A DNA stretch of 64,000 nt from Candidatus Nitrosotenuis aquarius (GCF_002787055.1 NZ_CP024808.1:1390328-1454327), one strand, 5' to 3'. Positions 50,779 to 59,316 are shown, counted from the first letter of the stretch. The notes: generated by a model not told the origin, from the letters alone. Made by a program: numbers and translations.

Positions 50779-51590
50779 CTGATTATCTGGTTTGTTAGGC
50801 GCTGCATGGCTACCAGCCTTTTGATTGGGAGCCTTGTTTTTTGCGCAAACTCGTAAATGTCGATATCGAGCAGATCCTTTGCTATCATCATGTTGCTTTT
50901 TGATAATAATTCCAGCTCCCTTTTGTTTGGGCCCAAAATAGTAACTGGATAGAGCTTTTTTTCCTCAATCATTTTTTCTAGGCCCATCTGCGGTGGAAAT
51001 CTCCACGAAAGAAGCTTTTGGCCTATGCATGTTGCGTATGTTATTGCCTCAGGCGAAACCTTGGTGTTGCACACAAGCATTTCGCCGTCAAACTTGTCTG
51101 CAAGGTCCAAAAATCGTGCGTGGGTGTACAGCGATTCCTTGAGGCCCGTATATCTGCCAGGAAAGTTATGGTACTTGCATTCTGCTAGCCATATTTTCTC
51201 ATCGCTTGACTCTAGGGATAGATCTACTTCGTGTATGACACATCTTCCTTGGATTTTTGCGCCAACTGATAGAACCTTGTATCCATAGTGCCGCAAGATT
51301 TGCCCTATGTAGTATTCAAAGGAAAAGCCTGCAGGGCCTAGCTTCATTATGGATTCCTTTAGGCGGTACCTTTGCTTTATGGCAGGAGTAGCATTCTCTG
51401 ATAGGAATCGTAATACAATTTTGTAGATCTCCTTTGTGGTCATTCCATAGCGAACCCTAGAGTGAACTTGTCTTGCAATTTGTTTTGCAATTGCCGGATC
51501 TGCTCCAGCCCTGATGCATGTTGTTACGACCTTGTTTGGATCAAACTCTGCCTTTTGCCCGTTCGCCTTTGTTATTATGATCTTTTTCAA
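50775..51590 (-). CDS. ATP-cone/PD-(D/E)XK nuclease-like protein
   Basis: Residues 1-90 form an ATP cone (KKIIITKANGQKAEFDPNKV, then FLSENATPAIKQRYRLKE), the nucleotide-sensing module of ribonucleotide reductases and NrdR. Residues 95-270 resemble a Mrr-type restriction endonuclease fold: GFSFEYYIGQILRHYGYKVL, HEVDLSLES and LAECKYHN with a plausible D..ECK active site. The combination suggests a nucleotide-regulated DNase. The strand overlaps the MDH gene 3' end by 4 bases. The ATP cone could respond to dATP. Confidence 0.72.
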   Translation of the reverse strand: MKKIIITKANGQKAEFDPNKVVTTCIRAGADPAIAKQIARQVHSRVRYGMTTKEIYKIVLRFLSENATPAIKQRYRLKESIMKLGPAGFSFEYYIGQILRHYGYKVLSVGAKIQGRCVIHEVDLSLESSDEKIWLAECKYHNFPGRYTGLKESLYTHARFLDLADKFDGEMLVCNTKVSPEAITYATCIGQKLLSWRFPPQMGLEKMIEEKKLYPVTILGPNKRELELLSKSNMMIAKDLLDIDIYEFAQKTRLPIKRLVAMQRLTNQIIS

Positions 51591-53228
51591 CTAGTACATT
51601 CCGGGCGACTGGCCTGGCATCTGTGGTGGAGATGAAGCCCTGGACACTGCCACTACGTTGTCTATTCGCAGAATCATGTTTGCTGTCTCTGTTGCGGATT
51701 TGATTACCTGCTCTTTTACCTTGATTGGCTCTAGCACATCGATTTTTTCAATATCGCCAATTACTCCATTTACTGCGTCCACTCCGGCGTATTTTTCCCC
51801 GGCACTCTGCTTTGCTCTTAGTTGTGTAATTGCATCTATTGGATTCATGCCGGAATTTCGTGCAAGCGAAATCGGGATTGATTCTAGTGCTTCGGCAAAT
51901 TTCTCCACTGCAAGCTGCTCCCGTCCGGAAAGCGATTGGGCCCAGACTCGAAGCTTTGTTGCCAAATATGCCTCAGGTGAGCCTCCGCCAGGCACAAAAT
52001 ATGGCCTTTCAATTACGTCCTTTACTACCATTAGCGCGTCGTGGATTGCCCGCTCTACCTCATCTACTACTCGCTGCGAGCCGCCACGGACCAAAAACGT
52101 GACTGCCTTTGGGTTCTTGCATCCTTCGATATAGGTCCAGTTGTCCTCTTCGATTTGCTTTTCCTCTACGTTTTGCGCTTGCCCAAGATCCTTTTCTGTT
52201 AGGTCATCTACATTTCCAACAATTCTGGCACCTGTTGCCTTTGCAAGCTTGGACATGTCGGATTCCTTGATTCGCCTAACTGCCAGAATTCCTGCCTTTG
52301 CCAAATAGTGCTGGACTATGTCGTCAATTCCCTTTTGGCACAACACAACACTTGCACCAATTTTTCTTATTTTTTCCACCATTTCCCTGAGGATTTGGTT
52401 TTCTTCCTCCATGAATGATTTTATCTGGTTTGGAGTCGAGATGTTTATTTTTGCCTCAAATTCCGTTTTTTCTATCTCAAGTGGAGCTGATATTAGCGCG
52501 ATTTTTGCGTTTTGTACTTTTTTTGGCATGTTGTTATTTACAACTTCTTTGTCCAGCACTATTCCGTTGATTAGCTGGCTATCAGAAATAGAGCCGCCTG
52601 TCTTTTTTTCCACCTTGACGTTTGTAATGTTTGCCTTGTAGCCGCCGTCCTTCTCCTCCATTATTGATATGACTGCATCGACTACTATCTTTGCCAGATC
52701 AGCTGCTTCTACTGCAACCAGCTTTGTGAGCATCGAGGTTCGAGCAACTTTTTCAAATGTCTGTTTATCGGAAATGTCTACTTTTTTTGCAATTTCTCCC
52801 AAAAACGAGATTGCCTTTTTTGCAGCCTTTTTGTAGCCGTCCGCAATGATTACTGGGTGAATGTCATTGTCAATTAGGCCCTCTGCCTTCTCTAGCAAAG
52901 CACCTGCAATCACTACTGCCGAAGTCGTGCCGTCACCTACCTCGGAATCAGTTGCCTTTGCAACCTCTACCATCATTTTTGCAGCCGGATGCTGTACATC
53001 GATTTCCTTGAGAATGGTCGCACCATCATTTGTAATGGTGATATCGCCAATGGAATCAACCAACATCTTGTCCATGCCTCTTGGGCCAAGGCTGGATGCG
53101 ATGATTTCTGCTACAAGCTTGGCTGCGTTTATGTTGTTTTTTTGAGCGTCTTTACCTCTGGACTGCTTGGAGCCCTCCTTTAGGACTATTACTGGGATTC
53201 CCTCAGATGTTGTCTGAATTGAGGACAT
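51591..53228 (-). CDS. thsA: Thermosome subunit (group II chaperonin)
   Basis: The 545-residue protein is a type II chaperonin. Markers are GDGTTSAVV (ATP-binding Asp loop), [16 protein letters not shown] and [14 protein letters not shown], and the C-terminal Gly/Met-rich tail ends MPGQSPGMY. It folds proteins in an 8-fold double ring. The ATG at 53228 is 69 bases from the stress operator at 53297. Confidence 0.97.
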   Translation of the reverse strand: MSSIQTTSEGIPVIVLKEGSKQSRGKDAQKNNINAAKLVAEIIASSLGPRGMDKMLVDSIGDITITNDGATILKEIDVQHPAAKMMVEVAKATDSEVGDGTTSAVVIAGALLEKAEGLIDNDIHPVIIADGYKKAAKKAISFLGEIAKKVDISDKQTFEKVARTSMLTKLVAVEAADLAKIVVDAVISIMEEKDGGYKANITNVKVEKKTGGSISDSQLINGIVLDKEVVNNNMPKKVQNAKIALISAPLEIEKTEFEAKINISTPNQIKSFMEEENQILREMVEKIRKIGASVVLCQKGIDDIVQHYLAKAGILAVRRIKESDMSKLAKATGARIVGNVDDLTEKDLGQAQNVEEKQIEEDNWTYIEGCKNPKAVTFLVRGGSQRVVDEVERAIHDALMVVKDVIERPYFVPGGGSPEAYLATKLRVWAQSLSGREQLAVEKFAEALESIPISLARNSGMNPIDAITQLRAKQSAGEKYAGVDAVNGVIGDIEKIDVLEPIKVKEQVIKSATETANMILRIDNVVAVSRASSPPQMPGQSPGMY

Positions 53229-53296
53229 GGCCGATAGTGTTGCAAAAATCGTATTTATGGAATAACGACAAATCTCAGACTTGATAATTTGGTGGG

Positions 53297-53316
53297 ATTA
53301 TCAGAACTGAAAATCA
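53297..53316. promoter_or_regulatory. Stress-island operator upstream of the Met-rich protein and thermosome
   Basis: ATTATCAGAACTGAAAATCA, the best match to consensus. The TATA box gtatatag lies at 53327-53334, 10 bases on, and the Met-rich gene starts at 53356. Confidence 0.65.
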
Positions 53317-53355
53317 TGTATTGTCTGTATATAGATAAATGAGAATCTCTGATTC

Positions 53356-53787
53356 ATGGCAAGCCAAGCAATATGGATTGGTATAGTAGTCGGAGTTTTC
53401 TTTGCAGGGCTAGGAGTTGGATATGCGGTATTTCAGTCCAGTCCTGGAAATGTGACGCTGACTCGCCAACAAATGATGTCGCAAATGATGTCAGATCCTG
53501 CAGCCATGAATGATTGGATGAACCAAATGATGGCAAATCCTCAGGCAATGCAGAAAATGCATGACACCATGATGAACAATCCAGAACACATGCAGCAAAT
53601 GCATCAAATGATGATGAATGATCCTACCCACATGCAAAACATGATGGGCCAAATGATGATGGATCCTGCAACAGTAAACCAAATGCACCAAATGATGTTA
53701 CAAGACCCACAACACATGCAGCAAATGATGGGTATGATGAACATGACTAGCATGATGGGTCAAGGCAAAATGATGATGGGCCAGTAG
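53356..53787 (+). CDS. Met/His-rich membrane-anchored protein with 14-residue repeats
   Basis: The 143-residue protein has an anchor helix (IVVGVFFAGLGVGYAVFQS) followed by six repeats of exactly 14 residues. Prolines of the (D/N)P start each unit at 48, 62, 76, 90, 104 and 118, with the pattern (D/N)Pxx(M)xxMHxMMxx. Residues 40-143 contain 37 Met. Repeats of this type resemble STI1-like or copper-binding Met-rich segments. A copper-storage or chaperone role outside the cell is plausible for an ammonia oxidiser. The anchor is shared with the SnoaL-like protein at 8137. Confidence 0.78.
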   Translation: MASQAIWIGIVVGVFFAGLGVGYAVFQSSPGNVTLTRQQMMSQMMSDPAAMNDWMNQMMANPQAMQKMHDTMMNNPEHMQQMHQMMMNDPTHMQNMMGQMMMDPATVNQMHQMMLQDPQHMQQMMGMMNMTSMMGQGKMMMGQ

Positions 53788-53845
53788 ATTATCATTTTTG
53801 ATTTTTTTCTATTTCTTATTAACTTGATTCTGGTTGTATTGTATT

Positions 53846-54529
53846 ATGAAGTGGCACTTTGAGGATTTCATTTATGGTTCATTTGATGGCTCGGTAACCA
53901 CGTTTGCCATTGTAGCAGGCGCAATCGGAGCGTCGCTATCGCCAATGATCGTGGTTATTCTGGGCTTTGCCAATTTGTTTGCGGATGGGTTTTCAATGGC
54001 AGTCGGCAATTATCAAGCATCAAAAGCGCGAATAGAATACATCCAAAAAGAACGGGCGCGCGAGGAATGGGAAATAGACAACATGGAAGAAACAGAACGC
54101 CAAGAAATCCGAGACATTTATGCAAAAAAGGGGTTCACTGCAGAACTATTAGAGGAAATAGTTAAGGTGATCACTGCAAGAAGAAAAGTCTGGGTTGATA
54201 CCATGATGAAAGAAGAATTAGGCCTAATAGAAGACGGAAGAAGACCGCTTGACACTGCAGCAAGCACCATGTTTGGCTTTGTAATAATTGGAATAATCCC
54301 ACTGATCCCGTTTTTGTTCATTTATCTTGCCGGGGCACATCTGAATTCTGAGATCTTTGCCTATTCTGTCATATCAACCAGTGTGGCATTTTTCCTAATT
54401 GGCGTAATCAAGGGAAGAATTGTCAAAAAATCACTAATACGATCAGGCCTTGTGACATTGCTTGTTGGCGGAATTGCAGCAACTGCTGCATATTTGGTAG
54501 GAAACCTGCTTGCTCATCTAATTAGCTAG
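53846..54529 (+). CDS. VIT1/CCC1-family membrane transporter-like protein
   Basis: The 227-residue protein begins MKWHFEDFIYGSFDGSVTTFA, the signature of VIT1/CCC1 iron or manganese transporters. It has about five membrane helices and a long charged cytoplasmic loop between helices 2 and 3 (residues ~55-120). The start ATG 53846 is preferred to TTG 53834. It shares 8 bases with the convergent CBS gene. Adjacent to the Met-rich protein, it points to metal handling. Confidence 0.9.
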   Translation: MKWHFEDFIYGSFDGSVTTFAIVAGAIGASLSPMIVVILGFANLFADGFSMAVGNYQASKARIEYIQKERAREEWEIDNMEETERQEIRDIYAKKGFTAELLEEIVKVITARRKVWVDTMMKEELGLIEDGRRPLDTAASTMFGFVIIGIIPLIPFLFIYLAGAHLNSEIFAYSVISTSVAFFLIGVIKGRIVKKSLIRSGLVTLLVGGIAATAAYLVGNLLAHLIS

Positions 54530-54986
54530 ATTCGCTACTCTCATCAAAGATCTTGGTCAATGCATGAAAGTACATCTTTCTTGTGTCTTCTCTGTTGCAA
54601 ACCGTGTACAATTTTACAAAGTCAGACGCACTAACAATCCCAAGCAGCTCGTCTTCGTCCAGTACTGGCAGTCTTCGTATCTTTCTTGAATACATCAGAT
54701 CGGCCGCAGTCCAGACCTCGTCGTCTGACCTTATGTGAATCAAAGGCGACGACATGACCTGCTTTACCTTGGTGTGAATTGGATATGCGTGGGCAGCTAT
54801 CGTGATTGCAAAGTCCCTGTCAGTCATTATCCCAACTGGGATGTTTTTTTCGGTAACTATTACCGAGCCGACCTTTGCCTTTTCCATCATTTTGGCAGCC
54901 TCATTTACCGTGGAAGAAGAATCTACCGTTATCAGGGACTTTGTCATGATGTCCTTGACTAGGATTGTGGGCTGGGTTTGCGCCAT
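54522..54986 (-). CDS. Two-CBS-domain protein
   Basis: The 154-residue protein (start ATG 54986, MAQTQPTILVKDIM) has two CBS motifs: VKDIMTKSLITVDSSSTVNEAAK and KQVMSSPLIHIRSDDEVWTAADLM. Paired CBS modules bind AMP/ATP or other adenosyl ligands. An upstream extended frame would overlap the operator at 55026, so the downstream ATG is chosen. The TATA box tgatatatcgg lies 20 bases before it. Confidence 0.85.
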   Translation of the reverse strand: MAQTQPTILVKDIMTKSLITVDSSSTVNEAAKMMEKAKVGSVIVTEKNIPVGIMTDRDFAITIAAHAYPIHTKVKQVMSSPLIHIRSDDEVWTAADLMYSRKIRRLPVLDEDELLGIVSASDFVKLYTVCNREDTRKMYFHALTKIFDESSESS

Positions 54987-55025
54987 GGTTCTGCATGGAA
55001 AATCCGATATATCACATTCATGCGA

Positions 55026-55045
55026 ATTATCAAAGCTGAAAATCA
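55026..55045. promoter_or_regulatory. Stress-island operator between CBS gene and USP gene
   Basis: ATTATCAAAGCTGAAAATCA, 18 of 20 consensus bases. It is 40 bases from the CBS start on the minus strand and 53 bases from the USP start on the plus strand. Confidence 0.6.
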
Positions 55046-55097
55046 ATTTCGAAAATCACTACATATCTTTAATTTGGATTAGTGCAGATGTGGTGTA

Positions 55098-55517
55098 GTG
55101 AAGCACAAAAACATTCTAGTGGCACTGGATGGCTCAAAGCCGTCGTTTGCTGCACTAGATCAGGCAATTTATCTAGCAAGGCAAAACCAGGGAACGGTTA
55201 CCGGCGTATTTGTAATTCCGCTATTTTCTGTCAATGTTGCAAGGCCCAAGTCCAAGCTTGGGGCTGCCCTTGCATCTGCAGGAAAAAAAGTACTCGAGCA
55301 CGCAAAATTTAGGTGCGCAACAAACGGAGTCTTGTTCCGAGAAAAAATTCTCTGCGGAAACGAGGGATTCAAGCTGGTCAATTTTGCCAAAAGCAACAAG
55401 GCTGATCTCATAATAATGGGCTCGCGAGGGCAAAGCAACGCGCGTGAGTTTGTGCTGGGAAGCGTATCGCATTATGTGTCGCAAAAATCCCCGATCCCGG
55501 TCTTGATCGTAAAGTAA
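55098..55517 (+). CDS. Universal stress protein, UspA family (A)
   Basis: The 139-residue protein starts at GTG 55098 and has a USP fold: KNILVALDGSKPSFAALD at the N-terminus and ADLIIMGSRGQSNAREFVLGS with the ATP-binding GxxGxSxA-like region. USP dimers bind ATP and occur as general stress or growth-arrest proteins. Its stop overlaps the ATG of the phosphoribosyltransferase gene (taATG), so the two are coupled. Confidence 0.88.
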   Translation: MKHKNILVALDGSKPSFAALDQAIYLARQNQGTVTGVFVIPLFSVNVARPKSKLGAALASAGKKVLEHAKFRCATNGVLFREKILCGNEGFKLVNFAKSNKADLIIMGSRGQSNAREFVLGSVSHYVSQKSPIPVLIVK

Positions 55518-56155
55518 TGTTTCATGACAGAATCCATGCAGCAAAACTATTGGCTCAAAAACTGCTCTTTCTCCAAAACACCAACTCTGTAATACTTGCA
55601 ATTCCCCGGGGTGGTGTCATAGTCGGCGCCGAGCTTGCAAAAATTCTTGGCATTCCACTGGATGTCATAATATCCAAGAAAATCACACCACCTAGCTATC
55701 CAGAATACGCAATTGGCGCAATCACGTATGATGGGATGATGTACTTTGGGCATGAGTGGGAGCGATACCGATCAGAGCCTAGGTTCCAAGAGGAAATCCA
55801 AAAAAAGAAGCAAGAGGTGATGCGGCAAATCTTGGCATATCGGGGCCACACAAAATACGACCTTGCAGAAAAAACAGTCATACTAGTAGATGACGGCATT
55901 GCGACAGGTGCCACAGCCTGCGCCATTTTACAGTGGCTACAAAAATCAGCAACGCAAATCATACTTGCAACGCCGGTAATTCCCTATGTCACATCAGAGA
56001 TAATCAAAAGATTCGGAGTGCAAATAATATCTCTAGAGACGCCTATGGAGTTCTCATCTGTGGGACAGTTTTATCGCAAATTCGACCAAGTGCCGGATGC
56101 TATAGTGCAAAATATTTTAAAAAAATTCAGCGCACAATCAAAACAGGGCAGCTAG
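55517..56155 (+). CDS. Phosphoribosyltransferase-like protein
   Basis: The 212-residue protein has the PRPP-binding motif VILVDDGIATGATA and an N-terminal IPRGGVIVGAELAKILGIPLDV, a type I phosphoribosyltransferase fold. Substrates for this stand-alone archaeal form, often annotated as erythromycin-resistance-like or xanthine PRTase, are unclear. Translation is coupled to the upstream USP gene. The 3' end overlaps the convergent USP gene by 29 bases. Confidence 0.86.
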   Translation: MFHDRIHAAKLLAQKLLFLQNTNSVILAIPRGGVIVGAELAKILGIPLDVIISKKITPPSYPEYAIGAITYDGMMYFGHEWERYRSEPRFQEEIQKKKQEVMRQILAYRGHTKYDLAEKTVILVDDGIATGATACAILQWLQKSATQIILATPVIPYVTSEIIKRFGVQIISLETPMEFSSVGQFYRKFDQVPDAIVQNILKKFSAQSKQGS

Positions 56156-56591
56156 CATTCTCAGAAATTTTGCGGCTAACACTTCCAAGTGACTTTATCT
56201 TGGCAACTCCGTGCAGTCCTTGGCTGCCTATGACAATCAAGTCGGCTGATTTTTTTCTTGCCACACCTAGGATCTCCTGTGAAATGTTTCCGCTAACTAG
56301 GATTTTTGAAAAAGCACGAACGCCAATCTTGTCGCAGTATTTTATTTGCTCTACATGTTCTTTTTCCATCTGGATTTTTGCAGATGTTATCAGTCTTTTT
56401 TGCAGTGTTCCATGCGATGCCTCCTTTACTAGGCCCAATAATGCGCCTGGTGGAACAACATTCTGCGTTGTTATAATGCTACAAAGATAGATTATCGCGT
56501 CGCTTGACTTTGCTATCTGTGCTGCATGCGCCAGTGCCTTTTTGGAATGTTTAGAGCCGTCATATGGCACCAGAATTCTCTGGTATATCAT
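56127..56591 (-). CDS. Universal stress protein (B)
   Basis: A 154-residue USP: QRILVPYDGSKHSKKAL at the N-terminus and DLIVIGSQGLHGVAKIKSLGS with the ATP loop near the C-terminus. It overlaps USP (C) by 4 bases (ATGA), and both run on the minus strand from the operator at 57059. The sequence is as diverged from USP (A) as expected for paralogues with separate roles. Confidence 0.88.
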   Translation of the reverse strand: MIYQRILVPYDGSKHSKKALAHAAQIAKSSDAIIYLCSIITTQNVVPPGALLGLVKEASHGTLQKRLITSAKIQMEKEHVEQIKYCDKIGVRAFSKILVSGNISQEILGVARKKSADLIVIGSQGLHGVAKIKSLGSVSRKISENASCPVLIVR

Positions 56592-57016
56592 TTTACCAAT
56601 AATACTGGAATCTGGGATTTGTGCAAGACTGCGTTTGAAACGCTGCCTAGGAACAATTCCTTTACCCGTCCCTTTCCGCGCGCCCCAATCACAATTAGAT
56701 CAATTTTCTTCTTTTTTGAAACTGCAATTATTTGCTCTACTGGACTGCCGTACAATATGGCATATGAAAAAAGAATCCCGTGCTTTGCCGCTCGATATTT
56801 TGCCTTTTCCAAAAACAATCCGGCTTCCTTTTTCTGGTAAATCTTGTATGGTGCTACTGCCGGCATGAATTCTGCTGGTAGAAACGGAATCACGTTTAGG
56901 CCCAATATGGTGGCATGTGTTGCCCGCGCAACCTCGATTGCCTCATCTAGTGCTTTTTCCGAGGTCTTTGAGCCGTCCATTGGAACAAGAATTCGCTTGA
57001 TCTGATTTTTTATCAT
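56588..57016 (-). CDS. Universal stress protein (C)
   Basis: The 142-residue USP starts at ATG 57016 (MIKNQIKRILVPMDGSKTS), since the longer upstream frame would include the promoter. The ATP site reads DLIVIGARGKGRVKELFLGS. A gtttaaatta TATA box is 25 bases upstream, and the degenerate operator at 57059-57078 follows. Confidence 0.86.
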   Translation of the reverse strand: MIKNQIKRILVPMDGSKTSEKALDEAIEVARATHATILGLNVIPFLPAEFMPAVAPYKIYQKKEAGLFLEKAKYRAAKHGILFSYAILYGSPVEQIIAVSKKKKIDLIVIGARGKGRVKELFLGSVSNAVLHKSQIPVLLVK

Positions 57017-57058
57017 GATGTGTGATTTTGGCTTTTTTAATTTAAACGTCTTGTTTTG

Positions 57059-57078
57059 ATTATCAAAAATGAATCTGA
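57059..57078. promoter_or_regulatory. Degenerate stress-island operator before USP (C)
   Basis: ATTATCAAAAATGAATCTGA, 13 of 20 consensus bases including the ATTATCA half. It lies 43 bases before the start codon of the minus-strand operon. ATTATC and GATAAT at 57078-57095 form a further palindrome. Confidence 0.45.
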
Positions 57079-57133
57079 TTATCACACATGATAATTGTGA
57101 TCCGCCTTAACTTGATCTGTTGCGGTATTATAG

Positions 57134-57150
57134 TACAAGACCTGCTTGTA
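57134..57150. repeat. Inverted repeat in the USP divergent promoter
   Basis: tacaag (57134-57139) and cttgta (57145-57150) pair around accTG. A tattatag TATA-like element at 57126 is close. Its role is unknown; the 57017-57246 gap otherwise holds only the two divergent promoters. Confidence 0.25.
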
Positions 57151-57186
57151 TGGACGGAAATGCAAGACAGTGACGGTGCTTTCTCG

Positions 57187-57206
57187 TCTTTCTCAGTTGT
57201 AATAAT
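57187..57206. promoter_or_regulatory. Degenerate stress-island operator before USP (D)
   Basis: On the minus strand it reads ATTATTACAACTGAGAAAGA, about 14 of 20 consensus bases. It is 41 bases before ATG 57247 and 11 bases before the TATA box gttaaatgc, the same geometry as the better sites. Confidence 0.45.
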
Positions 57207-57246
57207 CTAAAAAATCGTTAAATGCATTTTTTGACATCCTTGTTTT

Positions 57247-57663
57247 ATGTTTGCAAAAATCCTAGTGTGCATTGACGGATCCAAATACTCACTCAAGGCA
57301 GTAAAAATTGCGTGCGAGCTGGCAAAAAAGCACAATTCAACACTTTCGATAATCTATGTGGTGGACAAGACGGCAAAATCCAGCGTTCTGGCAGGCTCTG
57401 AGTACACCAAAATTCTGCGAAAATACGCACAAGAAGCGCTGGAAAAGGCATACCAGACCGCACTTTTGCATGGAGTCCAGCCAAATGTAGTTACCAAGGA
57501 AGGCAATGTCGCAAACGAGATAATCCAGTACTCCAAAACAACAAGGGCTGATCTGATTGTGGTTGGCAGCAAGGGGCTTGGCGCAGTACTCCGATTCGTG
57601 CTTGGAAGCATATCCTCAAAGATTGCGCAACACTCGCTTTGCTCGGTTTTGATAGTAAAATGA
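57247..57663 (+). CDS. Universal stress protein (D)
   Basis: A 138-residue USP: FAKILVCIDGSKYSLKAV, then DLIVVGSKGLGAVLRFVLGS as ATP loop. The ATG follows a TATA box (gttaaatgc). It overlaps the zinc-finger gene by ATGA, so the two are coupled. This is the third USP type in the island. Confidence 0.88.
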   Translation: MFAKILVCIDGSKYSLKAVKIACELAKKHNSTLSIIYVVDKTAKSSVLAGSEYTKILRKYAQEALEKAYQTALLHGVQPNVVTKEGNVANEIIQYSKTTRADLIVVGSKGLGAVLRFVLGSISSKIAQHSLCSVLIVK

Positions 57664-57938
57664 GCATGCATCATGGCGCAAGCTGTGTTTTCTGTGACAA
57701 TCCCAAGTTTTTGTATGCTGACAAATCCCAGTGGATGCGGCACCTGGCAGGCCATCGAGAAAAAATCATTGCGCACATAGTGGATAATTTTGAGCGGTGC
57801 CCGCTTGGTGCATACCCGAGATTGATCCAAAACAAAACGGAATATGCAGGACATTTGAAATGGTCGCACCAAAAGCGAGAGCTGCTAGAGTGGGCTTACA
57901 AAAACTTGATAGAAAATCAGATCTCGGTTCTGCCCTAG
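57660..57938 (+). CDS. C2H2-type zinc-finger-like protein, 92 residues
   Basis: ATG 57660 overlaps the USP stop codon. C9, C12, H28 and H32 fit C-x2-C-x15-H-x3-H, resembling a classical zinc finger, and a second set (C47, H65, H70) lies nearby. The remainder is basic and helical. It may act with the USP as a DNA-binding partner. Few archaeal proteins combine these. Function is unknown. Confidence 0.6.
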   Translation: MSMHHGASCVFCDNPKFLYADKSQWMRHLAGHREKIIAHIVDNFERCPLGAYPRLIQNKTEYAGHLKWSHQKRELLEWAYKNLIENQISVLP

Positions 57939-58306
57939 CTTAGCCTTTTGTATATTGTCTTGAATTCCTCTGCCAGGGTGTATGCTAGGTTTTGGAGGTG
58001 GGTTATCTCTATCATGCTTGATTTTCCTCGGGCAATCTGCCTGATTAGGGTCATGCACTGGTGAATTTTGTTGTGGCTGTCCTCCGTGGTGTCGTTTGGG
58101 CCTTCGGGCGTTGTTATGACTCTAAAGCACTCATTAAAGTCCAAACAAAACTTGAGAATTATCTGCTCCCAGCTTGGCGACGTGGTTGGAATTCCCATTC
58201 CCTTTGCCAGCTCCTTGAACTCGTTGCTCCTGTCTATTAGGAGCATGTCCAGTGATTCCTTTGCCTTTTTTGCCTCAAATTCGTGGAGATTTTCCAGTAT
58301 TCCCAA
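57935..58306 (-). CDS. Conserved hypothetical helical protein, 123 residues
   Basis: The 123-residue protein is largely helical with EFEAKKAKESLDMLLIDRSNEF and KIHQCMTLIRQIARGKSSMI. I recognise no family. It overlaps the convergent zinc-finger gene by 4 bases. A PhoU-like helical bundle or helical dimer is conceivable but not supported by motif. Its promoter region is shared with CBS gene 58427. Confidence 0.5.
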   Translation of the reverse strand: MGILENLHEFEAKKAKESLDMLLIDRSNEFKELAKGMGIPTTSPSWEQIILKFCLDFNECFRVITTPEGPNDTTEDSHNKIHQCMTLIRQIARGKSSMIEITHLQNLAYTLAEEFKTIYKRLS

Positions 58307-58365
58307 CTTTAGTGGTTATGCAACATTACTATTTAACAGATCAGAGAAAAACCAAACCTGATTCT

Positions 58366-58385
58366 GCGAATTCAGTTCTGATAAT
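58366..58385. promoter_or_regulatory. Stress-island operator before CBS gene 58427
   Basis: On the minus strand it reads ATTATCAGAACTGAATTCGC, about 15 of 20 consensus bases. It is 42 bases before ATG 58427 and 11 bases before the TATA box cttttaag. Confidence 0.6.
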
Positions 58386-58426
58386 CATGTTCTGATCTTT
58401 TAAGTGACATTCTAGAATTTTTACAC

Positions 58427-58861
58427 ATGACCGAACTGGTTCGAGACGTGATGAAAAAAAACGTCATCTCTATTGATTCCTCCATGACTGTTCAGGATGC
58501 TGCAAAAATGATGGATGACGCGTCAATTGGAGCAATAGTTGTACTGGAAAACGGAATTGTTACCGGGATCATAACAGAGCGCGACATGACTAGGAGGGTA
58601 GTTGCAAAGGGAAAACAATACACTACTAGCGTCAAGGATGTAATGTCTTCTCCTGTCGTGGTGGTAAATCCGGATGACTCTGTCTGGGAGGCCGCTCAGC
58701 TTATGAGGACCAGAAAAATTCACCGAATGCCGGCTGTTCAAAACAACATTCTGGTTGGAATGATCACGACATCTGACATTGTCAGATTGTGCAGTGTTGG
58801 CTCTGATTCGGAAATGCGAAGAATAACTGAACAAATACTGTTGCGAATGAAGCCGCAGTAA
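58427..58861 (+). CDS. Two-CBS-domain protein, second copy
   Basis: The 144-residue protein has CBS motifs VRDVMKKNVISIDSSMTVQDAA and VKDVMSSPVVVVNPDDSVWEAAQ, the same plan as the protein at 54522-54986 (about half the residues match). The leaderless ATG is 24 bases after cttttaag. It ends next to the convergent phosphoribosyltransferase. Confidence 0.87.
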   Translation: MTELVRDVMKKNVISIDSSMTVQDAAKMMDDASIGAIVVLENGIVTGIITERDMTRRVVAKGKQYTTSVKDVMSSPVVVVNPDDSVWEAAQLMRTRKIHRMPAVQNNILVGMITTSDIVRLCSVGSDSEMRRITEQILLRMKPQ

Positions 58862-59299
58862 CTAGTGTGCCTCATAGGGCATTCCGTGCTCAAATCTGTC
58901 CCACGGATACACAATGTATTCCGTGTCTCGCGTCAGCTCTGCATAGACTAGCTGCTTTGGGTAGCTGTCTTTTCTTCTTGCGTATATGGTAGCAAAGACC
59001 AACTCGTCCGGGTTTTCTGCCCTCTGTATTATTTTTCTAAATGTCTCGCCGGAATCGTAGATGTCGTCTACAAAAAGCGATTCTTCTGGTATTGACTCGC
59101 CATCGACTAGGATCTGCTTTATTCCTAGTCTATCTGCTACCAGCCTTGCCGGAACTAGGCCGCCCCTGCTAATTGTGGAGATTGTCTTGAATTTTTTTCC
59201 CTGTAGCTTTGTTACTAGCTTTGTGGTTGCTGATTCTATCTCGCTCCAGTTCTTGTAGTCGTATACTTTGCCCAATGAATGTAATTTGCATAATATCAT
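58862..59299 (-). CDS. Phosphoribosyltransferase-like protein, second type
   Basis: The 145-residue protein has the PRPP loop SLFVDDIYDSGETF and an upstream ISRGGLVPARLVADRLG, like hypoxanthine/xanthine phosphoribosyltransferases. It could salvage purines. Its start lies only 18 bases from the operator at 59317 on the minus side. It is shorter than the enzyme at 55517. Confidence 0.87.
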   Translation of the reverse strand: MILCKLHSLGKVYDYKNWSEIESATTKLVTKLQGKKFKTISTISRGGLVPARLVADRLGIKQILVDGESIPEESLFVDDIYDSGETFRKIIQRAENPDELVFATIYARRKDSYPKQLVYAELTRDTEYIVYPWDRFEHGMPYEAH

Positions 59300-59316
59300 T
59301 ATGACCTTGTCGGTTA

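Noticed and set aside
55046-55046. Extended N-terminus of the CBS protein to 55046
   Set aside because: It would overlap the operator and promoter, and MAQTQPTILVKD is a normal CBS start.
58386-58400. Second copy of the stress operator just after 58385
   Set aside because: Only a TTCTGAT half matches, so it is not counted.
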